A stretch of 64,000 bases of DNA from Atopsyche davidsoni (GCA_022113835.1 JAILWY010000002.1:660501-724500), one strand, 5' to 3'. Shown: positions 1 to 11,579, counted from the first letter of the stretch. Numbers and translations are program-made. Notes: generated by a model not told the origin, from the sequence alone.

Positions 1-269
1 CCGCGGGTACGGATGTCCCGGAAATCTCTATACAGCTTACTCAAAATTGCATTGGAGTGCAGTGAAAGTTTGTCCTGATGCCGCCGAGTTGCAATAAAAG
101 AAGCCATGGCTCTGAGCCGTAATGAAATCGTAATCCAGTCCGCGTCCTGCGACTTTACGTTCCTCCGTCGAGCAACTTGCGATGGCCTGCAACAAATAAC
201 AAAGCAAATCACTTCGTTTCTCACATCTATCGTACTTATATAATACAACGCGTTTTAAAGTGATTGATT

Positions 270-860
270 CTCTTGTGAAATGACTTGAATAAATTATAGC
301 TATTGTAGACAATAAGTCATTTCTGATTGCAGATCACAAGTCAAGATTATGATTCCATCTTCAATATAAATCAAATTCAGCAGGCCAAAACTAAAGTAAC
401 TCAACATAAACACAATACAATAAAAATGAGTGCAGTTGTAAAATTTGAGATTTTAGATTTATTTTTATGAAATCGATTTACTGGTAAATAGACTTGAAAA
501 GTGTATTTTGTACTCACATGAAACAATAAGTGATTTATGATTTAAAATAGTTATAAATTCTGATTTTATCCCAAATATAAATCAAATGTAAAATTTGAGT
601 CCATGCTTAAGTTGTAGATTCATTTTTAAGTTATCCATTTACTCGTAAAACGACCAAAAAATATTTGTAAAACATCCAGCTGTTTTAATTATAATCTTTT
701 TTAGGTATTCAAGCCATTTGCATTGATAAATGACTTGAATGTGTGACAGTAAGTCATTTTTAATTGCGAGCCAGTCTAGATTATGATTCTTTCTTAAATG
801 TAAGTCAAATTCAGCAGGTCAGAGATAGAGCGGTTAAATTAATAAAATGCAATTGAATAG
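270..860. repeat. Diverged tandem repeat, about three units of 210-240 bp
   Basis: Three stretches starting near 278, 487 and 727 share the order GACTTGAA, then AATAAGTCATTT or AGTAAGTCATTT-like sequence, then a TTATGATT-like word, then TCAAATTCAGCAGG or a degenerate form. Copies one and three are closest to each other (around 300-395 and 745-815); copy two is more degraded. The spacing is about 209 and 240 bp. I see no coding potential. This is an old local duplication, not a recognised family. Confidence 0.5.
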
Positions 861-974
861 TATAATAAATAAATTGGTTAGATTCGAGCCCGGGTGAAGC
901 AAAATGATATATTAATTAATTTTAAGAAAATTATTAAAATTTAAGACGAAGAGAAAATATTTAAATTGTTTATT

Positions 975-1110
975 CAAGATCTTAAAACATACCTTTACGC
1001 TATCACGGTCCGTTGCTCTAACCAATTCAACTACTGTGGTTGCACTGCAATTTAACAAGAATTTAAATGTTATATGCAAGTTTGGAACCAAAGACCTTGT
1101 TTTTGATGGA
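975..1110 (-). repeat. Degenerate tRNA-like repeat, distant relative of the array unit
   Basis: On the minus strand, 1001-1035 reads as an RNA polymerase III A-box-like segment (GAATTGGTTAGAGCAACGG). It is followed on the plus strand by TGCACTGCAATTTAACAAG, which matches the CCACTGCAATTTAGTGAG flank of the array units 400 bp to the right. No clear B box is present, so the piece is probably a decayed copy. An open frame on the minus strand here (912-1226) is not credible as a gene. Confidence 0.4.
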
Positions 1111-1289
1111 TAAACATGTGTATCTGGAAGTGAGCGCACCTCTTCGAACATGCGTAAAGTTTTAAGAATAAAGCCATGGTCTGTATTAATAAAAATGAAA
1201 ATCCGGATACGAAACGAATGTTGCAATGGTAATAAACGTTTTCATTATAGATGTGAAATAACTCAGCTTAAAGCTAAAGAAAAAACAAC

Positions 1290-1301
1290 TAGAAGTGTAA
1301 A
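1290..1301. repeat. 12-bp direct repeat, left side of the array
   Basis: TAGAAGTGTAAA occurs here and again at 5039-5050, exactly bracketing the nine-unit array. It looks like a target-site duplication, meaning the block, or its founder, arrived by insertion. Confidence 0.7.
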
Positions 1302-1433
1302 TATATTAAATTGGATTAATGTTAATCAGGATGCGTATTTATTTACCCATGCAGGTATTAGTATGTTTATGTGATTAAGCATATTTTTTCACACATTGAA
1401 AACGATTAAAGAAAACTCTCAGAAAATATCATC

Positions 1434-1511
1434 GTGACTTGTGAGGGATTCGAACCCACATCCCCAAGCTTTCATGGCTGGTGCATTTATCCAACTATGC
1501 TAACGAGCCAC
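1434..1511 (-). pseudogene. tRNA-like core, array unit L1
   Basis: Read on minus, it has an A-box-like TTAGCATAGTTGG and a perfect B box GGTTCGAATCC. The acceptor stem GTGGCTC pairs with AAGTCAC at six of seven positions. The anticodon-arm loop would be CATGAAA (apparent anticodon TGA) but position 33 is A instead of the near-invariant T, and the T stem has one T-T mismatch. It is therefore a tRNA-derived pseudogene that could still recruit polymerase III, not a working tRNA. Cores at 1832-1909 and 2232-2309 are the same on this strand. Confidence 0.7.
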
Positions 1512-2231
1512 TGCAATTTAGTGAGAATTTTTAATAATCATAATCTACATATGAACCAATATGCCCAGGCTAATCAATATTTAATGATTTGCAAACACTG
1601 GACTTAATTAAAGTAACAAGTGAAGCATTTTTATATCCAAATATGGTTATTATTATTTTTAAAATCTATTGATGTTTAGCCGAGACGCGCACCATTCTAT
1701 TTATATTAAATTGGATTAATGTTAATCAGGATGCGTATTTATTTACCCATGCAGGTATTAGTATGTTTATGTGATTAAGCATATTTTTTCACATTGAAAA
1801 CGATTAAAGAAAACTCTCAGAAAATATCATCGTGACTTGTGAGGGATTCGAACCCACATCCCCAAGCTTTCATGGCTGGTGCATTTATCCAACTATGCTA
1901 ACGAGCCACTGCAATTTAGTGAGAATTTTTAATAATCATAATCTACATATGAACCAATATGCCCAGGCTAATCAATATTTAATGATTTGCAAACACTGGA
2001 CTTAATTAAAGTAACAAGTGAAGCATTTTTATATCCAAATATGGTTATTATTATTTTTAAAATCTATTGATGTTTAGCCGAGACGCGCACCATTCTATTT
2101 ATATTAAATTGGATTAATGTTAATCAGGATGCGTATTTATTTACCCATGCAGGTATTAGTATGTTTATGTGATTAAGCATATTTTTTCACACATTGAAAA
2201 CGATTAAAGAAAACTCTCAGAAAATATCATC

Positions 2232-2309
2232 GTGACTTGTGAGGGATTCGAACCCACATCCCCAAGCTTTCATGGCTGGTGCATTTATCCAACTATGCTA
2301 ACGAGCCAC
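2232..2309 (-). pseudogene. tRNA-like core, array unit L3
   Basis: It is the same sequence as unit L1 and pairs base for base with the plus-strand core at 2899-2976 across the central inversion. Unit L2 lies between them at 1832-1909. The linker to the right of this core carries the only visible linker substitution (AGACACGCACC instead of AGACGCGCACC near 2481). Confidence 0.7.
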
Positions 2310-2580
2310 TGCAATTTAGTGAGAATTTTTAATAATCATAATCTACATATGAACCAATATGCCCAGGCTAATCAATATTTAATGATTTGCAAACACTGGA
2401 CTTAATTAAAGTAACAAGTGAAGCATTTTTATATCCAAATATGGTTATTATTATTTTTAAAATCTATTGATGTTTAGCCGAGACACGCACCATTCTATTT
2501 ATATTAAATTGGATTAATGTTAATCAGGATGCGTATTTATTTACCCATGCAGGTATTAGTATGTTTATGTGATTAAGCAT

Positions 2581-2627
2581 AAATTTTCTGAGAGTTTTCT
2601 TTAATCGTTTTCAATGTGTGAAAAAAT
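2581..2627. other. Loop at the centre of the palindromic array
   Basis: This is the junction where the minus-strand units meet the plus-strand units. The left arm ends GTGATTAAGCAT at 2580 and its reverse complement starts at 2628. The 47-nt spacer is itself a piece of the unit's ATTTTCTGAGAG inverted repeat, so the inversion broke inside a unit rather than at a unit border. Confidence 0.8.
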
Positions 2628-2898
2628 ATGCTTAATCACATAAACATACTAATACCTGCATGGGTAAATAAATACGCATCCTGATTAACATTAATCCAAT
2701 TTAATATAAATAGAATGGTGCGCGTCTCGGCTAAACATCAATAGATTTTAAAAATAATAATAACCATATTTGGATATAAAAATGCTTCACTTGTTACTTT
2801 AATTAAGTCCAGTGTTTGCAAATCATTAAATATTGATTAGCCTGGGCATATTGGTTCATATGTAGATTATGATTATTAAAAATTCTCACTAAATTGCA

Positions 2899-2976
2899 GT
2901 GGCTCGTTAGCATAGTTGGATAAATGCACCAGCCATGAAAGCTTGGGGATGTGGGTTCGAATCCCTCACAAGTCAC
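2899..2976 (+). pseudogene. tRNA-like core, array unit R1 (representative of R1-R6)
   Basis: It is the first plus-strand core after the inversion. Identical cores follow at 3299-3376, 3699-3776, 4097-4174, 4497-4574 and 4897-4974. The A and B boxes are intact, so polymerase III transcription is possible. No TTTT terminator lies immediately after the core; the first T run of four is within the ATTTTCTGAG repeat about 8 nt downstream. The cloverleaf defects are those described for L1. Confidence 0.7.
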
Positions 2977-5038
2977 GATGATATTTTCTGAGAGTTTTCT
3001 TTAATCGTTTTCAATGTGTGAAAAAATATGCTTAATCACATAAACATACTAATACCTGCATGGGTAAATAAATACGCATCCTGATTAACATTAATCCAAT
3101 TTAATATAAATAGAATGGTGCGCGTCTCGGCTAAACATCAATAGATTTTAAAAATAATAATAACCATATTTGGATATAAAAATGCTTCACTTGTTACTTT
3201 AATTAAGTCCAGTGTTTGCAAATCATTAAATATTGATTAGCCTGGGCATATTGGTTCATATGTAGATTATGATTATTAAAAATTCTCACTAAATTGCAGT
3301 GGCTCGTTAGCATAGTTGGATAAATGCACCAGCCATGAAAGCTTGGGGATGTGGGTTCGAATCCCTCACAAGTCACGATGATATTTTCTGAGAGTTTTCT
3401 TTAATCGTTTTCAATGTGTGAAAAAATATGCTTAATCACATAAACATACTAATACCTGCATGGGTAAATAAATACGCATCCTGATTAACATTAATCCAAT
3501 TTAATATAAATAGAATGGTGCGCGTCTCGGCTAAACATCAATAGATTTTAAAAATAATAATAACCATATTTGGATATAAAAATGCTTCACTTGTTACTTT
3601 AATTAAGTCCAGTGTTTGCAAATCATTAAATATTGATTAGCCTGGGCATATTGGTTCATATGTAGATTATGATTATTAAAAATTCTCACTAAATTGCAGT
3701 GGCTCGTTAGCATAGTTGGATAAATGCACCAGCCATGAAAGCTTGGGGATGTGGGTTCGAATCCCTCACAAGTCACGATGATATTTTCTGAGAGTTTTCT
3801 TTAATCGTTTTCAATGTGAAAAAATATGCTTAATCACATAAACATACTAATACCTGCATGGGTAAATAAATACGCATCCTGATTAACATTAATCCAATTT
3901 AATATAAATAGAATGGTGCGCGTCTCGGCTAAACATCAATAGATTTTAAAAATAATAATAACCATATTTGGATATAAAAATGCTTCACTTGTTACTTTAA
4001 TTAAGTCCAGTGTTTGCAAATCATTAAATATTGATTAGCCTGGGCATATTGGTTCATATGTAGATTATGATTATTAAAAATTCTCACTAAATTGCAGTGG
4101 CTCGTTAGCATAGTTGGATAAATGCACCAGCCATGAAAGCTTGGGGATGTGGGTTCGAATCCCTCACAAGTCACGATGATATTTTCTGAGAGTTTTCTTT
4201 AATCGTTTTCAATGTGTGAAAAAATATGCTTAATCACATAAACATACTAATACCTGCATGGGTAAATAAATACGCATCCTGATTAACATTAATCCAATTT
4301 AATATAAATAGAATGGTGCGCGTCTCGGCTAAACATCAATAGATTTTAAAAATAATAATAACCATATTTGGATATAAAAATGCTTCACTTGTTACTTTAA
4401 TTAAGTCCAGTGTTTGCAAATCATTAAATATTGATTAGCCTGGGCATATTGGTTCATATGTAGATTATGATTATTAAAAATTCTCACTAAATTGCAGTGG
4501 CTCGTTAGCATAGTTGGATAAATGCACCAGCCATGAAAGCTTGGGGATGTGGGTTCGAATCCCTCACAAGTCACGATGATATTTTCTGAGAGTTTTCTTT
4601 AATCGTTTTCAATGTGTGAAAAAATATGCTTAATCACATAAACATACTAATACCTGCATGGGTAAATAAATACGCATCCTGATTAACATTAATCCAATTT
4701 AATATAAATAGAATGGTGCGCGTCTCGGCTAAACATCAATAGATTTTAAAAATAATAATAACCATATTTGGATATAAAAATGCTTCACTTGTTACTTTAA
4801 TTAAGTCCAGTGTTTGCAAATCATTAAATATTGATTAGCCTGGGCATATTGGTTCATATGTAGATTATGATTATTAAAAATTCTCACTAAATTGCAGTGG
4901 CTCGTTAGCATAGTTGGATAAATGCACCAGCCATGAAAGCTTGGGGATGTGGGTTCGAATCCCTCACAAGTCACGATGATATTTTCTGAGAGTTTTCTTT
5001 AATCGTTTTCAATGTGTGAAAAAATATGCTTAATCACA

Positions 5039-5050
5039 TAGAAGTGTAAA
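5039..5050. repeat. 12-bp direct repeat, right side of the array
   Basis: TAGAAGTGTAAA, identical to 1290-1301. The array's right edge ends GCTTAATCACA, the same inverted-repeat border seen in the single copy at 24.0 kb. Confidence 0.7.
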
Positions 5051-5445
5051 ATAATACTTTGCAATATATTGTCAAAAATAAAATGTAGAAATTAGGGTTT
5101 ATTTTTACGGAGAAAATTGAGCTATGGCTGTTTACATGAACTTTAGAGCGCCGCTGTGGTCAGAATATCAAAAATTGGGCAATGCTCAGCAATTTAGATA
5201 ATTGGATAATATATTGCAAAACAAGTTGTAGTTTAATGTTTGGCATAATGGAAAATGTCGGCCTTTGCGAAAGTTTTAACGCTTGTCCTGGACATTAACT
5301 AAATTTGCAGAAAGCATTGAATTTGGAAATTATTTTAAAATACGTTTTATAACAAAAATTACCAGATGAAATTGTCATGTAAACGACGGAAGCTCAGATA
5401 TTTACAAAATTGCAATGATATTCAATTTCATAGAATACATATATA

Positions 5446-5449
<4 letters not shown>
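5051..5449. other. AT-rich non-coding stretch
   Basis: No gene, RNA or repeat family recognised between the array and the AT microsatellite. Confidence 0.5.

Positions 5450-5507
<58 letters not shown>
5450..5507. repeat. (AT)n microsatellite
   Basis: An uninterrupted AT dinucleotide run of about 58 bp. A mariner deletion derivative begins directly at its right end, as expected for an element that targets TA. Confidence 0.95.
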
Positions 5508-5508
<1 letters not shown>

Positions 5509-5510
<2 letters not shown>

Positions 5511-6049
5511 TGTCCAAAGAGAGTATCAGGTATTTGTTAGTTCAGTAAAACAAAAACTACTAGTAAATCAAGTTTTTTTTTTATTGTTGATTATAAGAAT
5601 ACAAAATGGAAATTATTTTTAAAAAGTAATGTTATCCAAATGGTGACCGTTACGCTGCTGGCACTCTTCTTATCTGAAACGAAGATTGCTGACACATAGC
5701 CCTCGATATTGCTGCCATTTCTGACCTGATGTTTTGTTTCAATTCCGTTAGGTTTATCAAATTATTCTCATCAACCCTAATTTTAGCATTCAAAATAGTC
5801 AAGAGGGCTAAGGTCGGTTCTTCTGGGAGGCCAGTTGATGTTACCTCTACGTGAAATGACCTCATTAGGGAATAATCGTGAACAGCTTCAATTGATTGAT
5901 TGGATGTGTGGCAAGTGGCTTCGTCTTGTTGGAACCACGTTCTTGAGTTGAAACCTTAAAACTCCTGCAACTCTGGGCCCAAAAATTTTCGCAGCATATC
6001 GCAATAACGGTCACTATTCACATTCACCCGATACTTTTTTTGGACACCC
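5509..6049 (-). mobile_element. Mariner-type deletion derivative, copy 1
   Basis: Inverted ends are GTGTCCAAAGAGAGTATC on the left and the complement of GATACTTTTTTTGGACAC on the right. Read on minus, 5640-6020 retains only the last third of a Tc1/mariner-superfamily transposase: SDRYCDMLRK, then WFQQDEATCHTSNQS with the second catalytic aspartate, then a degraded third-aspartate region, and ELKQNIRSEMAAISRAMCQ near the end. Frames are broken between these blocks. The N-terminal DNA-binding half and first aspartate are absent, so it could only move with a transposase supplied elsewhere. Copies of the same length lie at 31442-31982 and 50832-51369. Confidence 0.8.
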
Positions 6050-9000
6050 TATTTATATTATGAAAACTTCATAGTTAATATAGTGTATATAAATATATAT
6101 ATATGAAAATGTAAAGATTTTTTTTTTCTAAAAGTGATTATAATTAAGGCTTCGTGTGTTTGTTACATTAAATTTTAATATCGGTGTTTGTCATAACCCC
6201 CCAGCCATCCGCGCGCGGAGGGCCTGACAAACGAGCCCGCCGATGCAACGGATGCACTTCTGTAATGACGCTGTAATTTCAGTAAATTATTGTGTATCCG
6301 ACGGAAGTCGAACCCAAAACCCACGGGACTCCCGTCATTATTTACCATTCACACGGTGGGGAGCGCTGGGTTGCGGTACTGACACCTCCGATCATCATCC
6401 CATCATTTATGGCGTTGATTTGAATAATGACTAAGCTATCATTTTTGAAGTGTACTTTAGTTGAGCCTCAACTGTAGTTTTGTGAATAAATATATTTATT
6501 TCTTCATTTTTATCGTTCCGATAAGAATATGGTTTTCTTGACTATTTAAATATTTACAATGTACCAAAAAATAGCTCCTCATTTATAACACTTACTTGTT
6601 TTAATGAATTTCAATATTTAAACTACCAGTTATTTAGCATGCTTAATATAATTAAAAATTAAGATACAACAAGCAAATAAAACGTGTATTCTCAAAACGA
6701 AACATTTCTTTGTCGAAAATAAATATTTTTACTAATTTGAATCATAAAGGCATAAACTATTCATTCTCTTAAAACTCGTCCATGTAAATATTTCTGAAAA
6801 TAATAATTGAAGCAGACAAAAGTCCAGAGAGAACCCTCCCAGTTGCTTTGCAGAATCAAAGGCATTCATTTTGTATTTAAAAACAGCCCTCCATAGAAGA
6901 AAAATGCCGGAGGCTGTGATTACAGGGACAATGGATGAAAACTGCAAAAAAATACTTGAAGAATATTCACAATACAGAGTGGATAGAAAGACAAATATTT
7001 TCCCTCGAATGCCCACTTGTTTTTCGTATTTGTGTGAAAAAATCTTTTATTAGAATGCTTTGTGAAAGAAAATTATCCTTTCTGTGATTGATTAAAGTGT
7101 TTTTATGTTTAAATTGCAAAACAAAATATTTTTGATCTTAGGCAAAGATATTTTTATACTGCACTCAACTTTTGCATTATTGTTTGATATATATTTAAAA
7201 AAATATGTGTGTACATATTTTTTTTGGGAAATAGAAGCATTCAAACCATTCCAGGTAAGGTTTTTGAAACTTGGTGTTAAGTGGATTCAAAATGATTTGT
7301 CTTTAATCAGAGCGCTCATGTTCCCGGTACAAAGGAAGGTGCGCTCGCGGGGAGGCAGGCGAAGTCGTTAAACCCGCTGCTGGATAATGGGGCGCTGTCA
7401 AAGCGCCTCGGTACTAAGTAAGCAATTTGAGACTCAAGATCTCTTTCTTACGGATACTTCACCATTAAGATGCGCTGATATACTGTTGTGAGACCATCTG
7501 CGGAGGTATTCAACGTTTAGATACAGCTTTAAAACTTAATCCTCAATTTGCGAGACAAAACTTCACTCTTTAAAAATAAACTGCACTGATATTTGCGAGA
7601 CCATATGTAGAGGAATACTTCAGTGAGATGAAACTTAGAACCTAGATCAGTTACTTGAGACTCAAATATTTATCCTATGAACTATATTTCTTTCTAATAG
7701 GTTTATTATTGTTAATATGCGCTGAGATTCAGTGAAGTGATTTGTTTACGGAGATAGAGATATAATACAATATAGAAATATAGTAAAAGTAAGCAAATTG
7801 AGACTGAAAACATTATCGAACGACTGCTTCATATTTCTTTTGATATTTTCTATGTTGAAATATACGTTGTCTATGTATATCAATGTATTGTATTGCTAAT
7901 AGCAGAAAAAAACAGTAAATATATCACAAAACATTGAGCGAAAAAACTAAGTGCATGTGCAGATATGACAGGCCCCTGCAAAAAAATATCAAGTTTTAAC
8001 GGTGAGTGTATACTTCTATTTTATAATCGCTATAAAGCAGAGTTCACAACTAATATCTTTGGAATATTGTATACAACACTGAGTTTTAGTTCTTTATTCC
8101 AGCGACCAATTATTTGCAACGATTTTCCAATGGGGAATGTTCAAAGAACCTGTCTGGGGTAAGATACTGCTAAGTGGCAAGTGGACGTCTGATTTATGCG
8201 GCCAGTAAATATTAAGAGGAAAGTGTTTTGTAATGCATATCTTCCGCGACTTCCTTCCACCGTTACTATCCCATTCACTCTGCTGTTTTATTTATGAGAG
8301 GTCAATTTTATTCATAAATAATAGCAGGATTCCCTTGCGATAATCGGATGGAAAGAAATTAATTTTAATAATCGTGCATTTATCGTTATTTCTGGAGTTC
8401 AGGTTGGCTAATTAGCGAGACAATAGATATATGTATATATTTTTTTGATTTGTTTTTTTTCAACATTTTGTATTGACCATACTGAAATTGGCATAAGCCA
8501 AAAAACGCACGTTTGGAATTTATCTGTAAAACAGGGAAAAAAGGAGAACCCAATCCAACACCTTCATGGCTTTGTAGAGTACCGGTCTGTGATAGCTGTA
8601 AAGGTATGGGGTCGTTTTCGTCGTTTCTTGGGTATATAGTTTGACTAAGTATCATATTAAAAATACTTAAATTGAGATTAAATTCTTGTAAGCATTTGTG
8701 GTAGCGCTTGTTATTTTATTTTTTGACGGTGCGGTGCATAAGCGGTTTAGTGGTCTAGACGGAGAACAACATTCCTAATTTACTCTGAAAAGGAAAAGTG
8801 ACACCAGGAAGTGAGTGTGTGAAAGCTCTACTGCAATTCACAAAGGGTACGAAGAAGGCGGTCTCTAAAATTGTCCATATTTTAGGGGTTGCTTTGGGAG
8901 TGTTTGTCACCGAGTACTCTTTCCGTCACACTGAAGGCCTTAAGCCTGTAAGAATGCAAGCAATATGCACCCTTATTAAAAAAAAATCTTCACTACCAAA

Positions 9001-9144
9001 CACTGTTTTTGAAGTACCTCCACGGAACATATTATTATTTAATTTTGTTTTTAAATAAACATAGTCTTTTTTTTCCATCTATAAAGAAACACGTATTTCT
9101 GTGCCTATTTGGACCATTTTTAAGGATTTGAAATCAAAATTACT
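6050..9144. other. Unique AT-rich non-coding DNA with small complex islands
   Basis: No gene is recognised. Base composition is less AT-rich around 6190-6430 and 7290-7420. Open frames such as 6871-7053, 7105-7371, 8445-8639 and 8798-9058 have simple-sequence or low-complexity proteins, no known motif and no splice context. Around 8735-8765 the sequence has a weak A-box-like GGTTTAGTGGTCTAGACGG without a B box, too little to call a tRNA remnant. Confidence 0.45.
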
Positions 9145-9185
9145 AAGATGGCCCCAGTACCAGGACCAAAACCTAACCTAACCTA
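9115..9185. repeat. Dispersed repeat fragment ending in telomere-like CCTAA motif
   Basis: CCATTTTTAAGGATTTGAAAT at 9115-9135 matches 57703-57723 at 20 of 21 bases. 9145-9172 matches 37509-37536 at 22 of 28 bases and the complement of 57688-57709. It runs straight into CCTAACCTAACCTA at 9172-9185. The family is not identified. Confidence 0.5.
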
Positions 9186-9469
9186 CAAGAATATTTTATA
9201 TTCCCTAGGTTAGTTATAAATTTAATATATTTTTAAAATAAATCAACGATTTTTTTGTTTTCATAGACCACACGCCAATATAAAAAGAATATTAAAATGA
9301 GGACTATTTGGAGGTAGGAGGAGGTGATCAATTGTTAAAAAAACTTGACACACTATTAATATTGTACAATATTTATTTAGATTTATTTGGTTTTTAATAA
9401 TTGAGCAGTCAAAGGTGGTATTTAATTACATTTTATAGAAGTTCACAGCAGGTTGGAACAGATTGTTCG

Positions 9470-9700
9470 ACTCTTTGATTTTGTATTAGCGAATCAGCTT
9501 TCTACCAGATAGTTACATTAACCACGGGATAAGGCTCGGCTTCGGAATGCTCCGGGATGAGGCCGACGCACGGGAATTACTTTATAGTTCTGGTTAATCC
9601 CCGATTACCTATTGGCTGTAGTAAAGCGCACCGAAGCGTTAACTTAACTTGTGAATACCGTGCCTGGCTGGAATATTACCTGCCGATTAATATGAAGAAT
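9470..9700. other. Complex, CpG-containing non-coding island
   Basis: Higher sequence complexity than its surroundings, with no open frame of note. This is a candidate regulatory or conserved non-coding element on composition alone. Confidence 0.25.
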
Positions 9701-9945
9701 ATATGGAAATAGACCATAAAAGTTCTCTTTGGTCAATATTATATTGAAAAAAGATTAAAATTAGGTTTACCTTGTTTATGGATGCTGTGGTGTGTTAAAT
9801 TTTGAATTTTTCGACGTATCGGTTTCGGTACTGAAATGTCTGAAAATAGTCTTAGTACAAGGATCAAAATAATCTGAAGACATCAGCTACCAATACCAAC
9901 GCACACAATAAGATAAAAACTAGTTTTATTTTTATCTATTTCTGG

Positions 9946-9960
9946 CCTAACCTAACCTAA
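9946..9960. repeat. Short telomere-like (CCTAA)3
   Basis: Three perfect CCTAA units, the complement of the insect TTAGG telomere motif, 0.8 kb from a similar tract at 9172. A related GGTTAGGTTAAG lies near 10403. Confidence 0.6.
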
Positions 9961-11059
9961 ACTATTCATACAATTCCAAGTGATTTATGATACGATAAGT
10001 ACTTTTTCTTTGTTTATAACTTTTTTTTATTATTTATTATTTAAACTAAGTATGTTGTAGTGTAGTAAAAATATCAAAACCTAGAGAATATTTCAAGAGC
10101 GGGTTTTGTGATTCCTCTTCTTGTGATTCTCAAATACGATTGAATTTAAAAATAAATAGAGAAAGCCTTTATAAATTAATGGTTTTTACAATAAATAATA
10201 GTAAATCATCCGTTATTCACATTTGCCATCGAAACTTGGAGTATTTTTTTGAAACGAATATGATTACACAAAAAACAAAGAATGAGAAATTGACCGCTTC
10301 AGTGGAGACAGCGGCTTCGCCGTGAAGGAGCCCACTCATATAAGAGAGACGCTCGAAGAAGACAAAAAATCGTTTTGCAAGTAAAAAAAATCAATTCATC
10401 GGTTGGGTTAGGTTAAGTTGGGTGTAAGGTTTGGTTGTCTGACGCCTCCTGAGGGTAGCTGAAGGGTGCAAACAAGCAGGGGCTGTGAGGACCAGCCCCC
10501 ATCGCGAGGGGAAGGAAGAGATATGTCACGCGTCAAAGTAATAAGAATGACGAAATGCACAGACAAAGGCGCAGCCTCAAATACCTTAATCAATTGTTCA
10601 AATGTAATTTTATTTATCAGAAAATATTTAATTTTTTTTAAAATAATTTGTTTTCGAAACAAATTTTTGAAGACTGCAATTTTGTAAGCTTAATTTTTGT
10701 CATTTAAATAAAAATTGCTTGCGTTCCGACTGTGGGGTCTCATTAAAAACAACACTTTTTAATGTTTTATTAAAAATATTATTTTAGTATTATGCACCAA
10801 AGCATTGATGAAAATACCGAATTCTCGAAAAAATACAATTTCTCGATATATTTCCATTACCGGGACCGAAACATTGGAACATTAAAAACGAAAAATGTGA
10901 CATATCGCCGAGGGCATCAAATTTAAAAAAAATAACAAAAAAGTGACATTTAGATGTTGATTTTGTTTATTAATAATCTAGAGCGGGTTTTGCAAGTCGT
11001 TGTATATTAAAAAAATACATTTGCTCTGCTGTACGGTCTATTTGTCATTTGGATTTATT

Positions 11060-11340
11060 ATGAAAAAAAAAGCGGCAACCAGGCCTGTCCGCACAGTCGG
11101 CCTCTTCGCGGCGCGCTGAAGAGCTACTGTTTTTTTTGCCACAGTTTTTGTGACGTCACGATAGGCCATTGTATTTAATGGTTCTCGATGATGAGTGACT
11201 CCGACGATATATTTTGATGTGTCGTCCTATACCTACTCCACAGGTGGAGTGCTGCTGGGTGGGTGCTCGGTGTATCGTGGGTGACGAGGAGTGGTCTCGA
11301 CGACTCTTTGTTGGGTGATATTTACTTTGAGCTAAAAATG
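11060..11340. promoter_or_regulatory. CpG-richer island with a full CRE palindrome
   Basis: TGACGTCA, the binding site of CREB/ATF-type bZIP factors, lies at 11151-11158 within a GC-richer island containing GCGGCGCGCTGAAGAG and several CACAGGTGG/GGTGGAG-like words. There is no coding evidence. It is the first of a series of islands leading to the promoter at 17.6 kb. Confidence 0.35.
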
Positions 11341-11476
11341 CGCAAAATTTCCAACAATTAAATCATAATATTCCGGCAGATAAATAACTCAATTTAGTTA
11401 ATACTTTAGCGTGGTGCGCGCATGGCACTGTGATCAACCAACATTGCATTTGCAGTGTTTTGGTCCCAATATCATC

Positions 11477-11506
11477 TTTAGAGACATACATTTGTATGTC
11501 TCTAAA
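11477..11506. repeat. Perfect 14-bp inverted repeat with 2-nt spacer
   Basis: TTTAGAGACATACA and its exact reverse complement are separated by TT. As RNA it would form a tight hairpin, though the two-base spacer means the innermost pairs would open. It lies between two GC-rich islands. It could be an operator-like palindrome or a small element end. Confidence 0.6.
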
Positions 11507-11579
11507 ATAATCTAGCAGCGAATAACAAATTATAATTTTTCATAACGTTACTTGTACTCAATCAGGTACAGGGGGAGAA

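Larger units (their letters stand above)
1302..5038. repeat. Nine-unit tandem array of a tRNA-bearing element with a central inversion
   Basis: The block consists of ~400-bp units that are nearly identical. Three run on minus (tRNA-like cores at 1434-1511, 1832-1909, 2232-2309) and six on plus (2899-2976, 3299-3376, 3699-3776, 4097-4174, 4497-4574, 4897-4974). Core spacing is 400 bp except two gaps of 398 caused by the same 2-bp loss in a GTGTGAAAA tract. Orientation flips around 2604: 1302-2580 mirrors 2628 to about 3906, with a 47-nt loop. Each unit holds a tRNA-like core, imperfect inverted repeats on both sides of it, a tail with TAAATAAATACGCATCCTG, and a ~200-bp linker. Related single copies lie at 12.0, 24.0 and 28.9 kb. 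The near identity means recent amplification or recent homogenisation. Read depth would be needed to exclude assembly artefacts. Confidence 0.9.

Noticed and set aside
912..1226. 104-codon minus-strand gene
   Set aside because: Overlaps a tRNA-like repeat, no protein motif, AT-driven composition.
1434..4974. Cluster of nine functional tRNA genes
   Set aside because: The A and B boxes are good, but A at position 33, a mismatched T stem in the array copies and a bulged anticodon stem argue for pseudogenes carried in a repeat.
1302..5038. CRISPR-like array
   Set aside because: Repeats are 400-bp whole units without short repeat-spacer alternation, and they reverse orientation; eukaryotic context.
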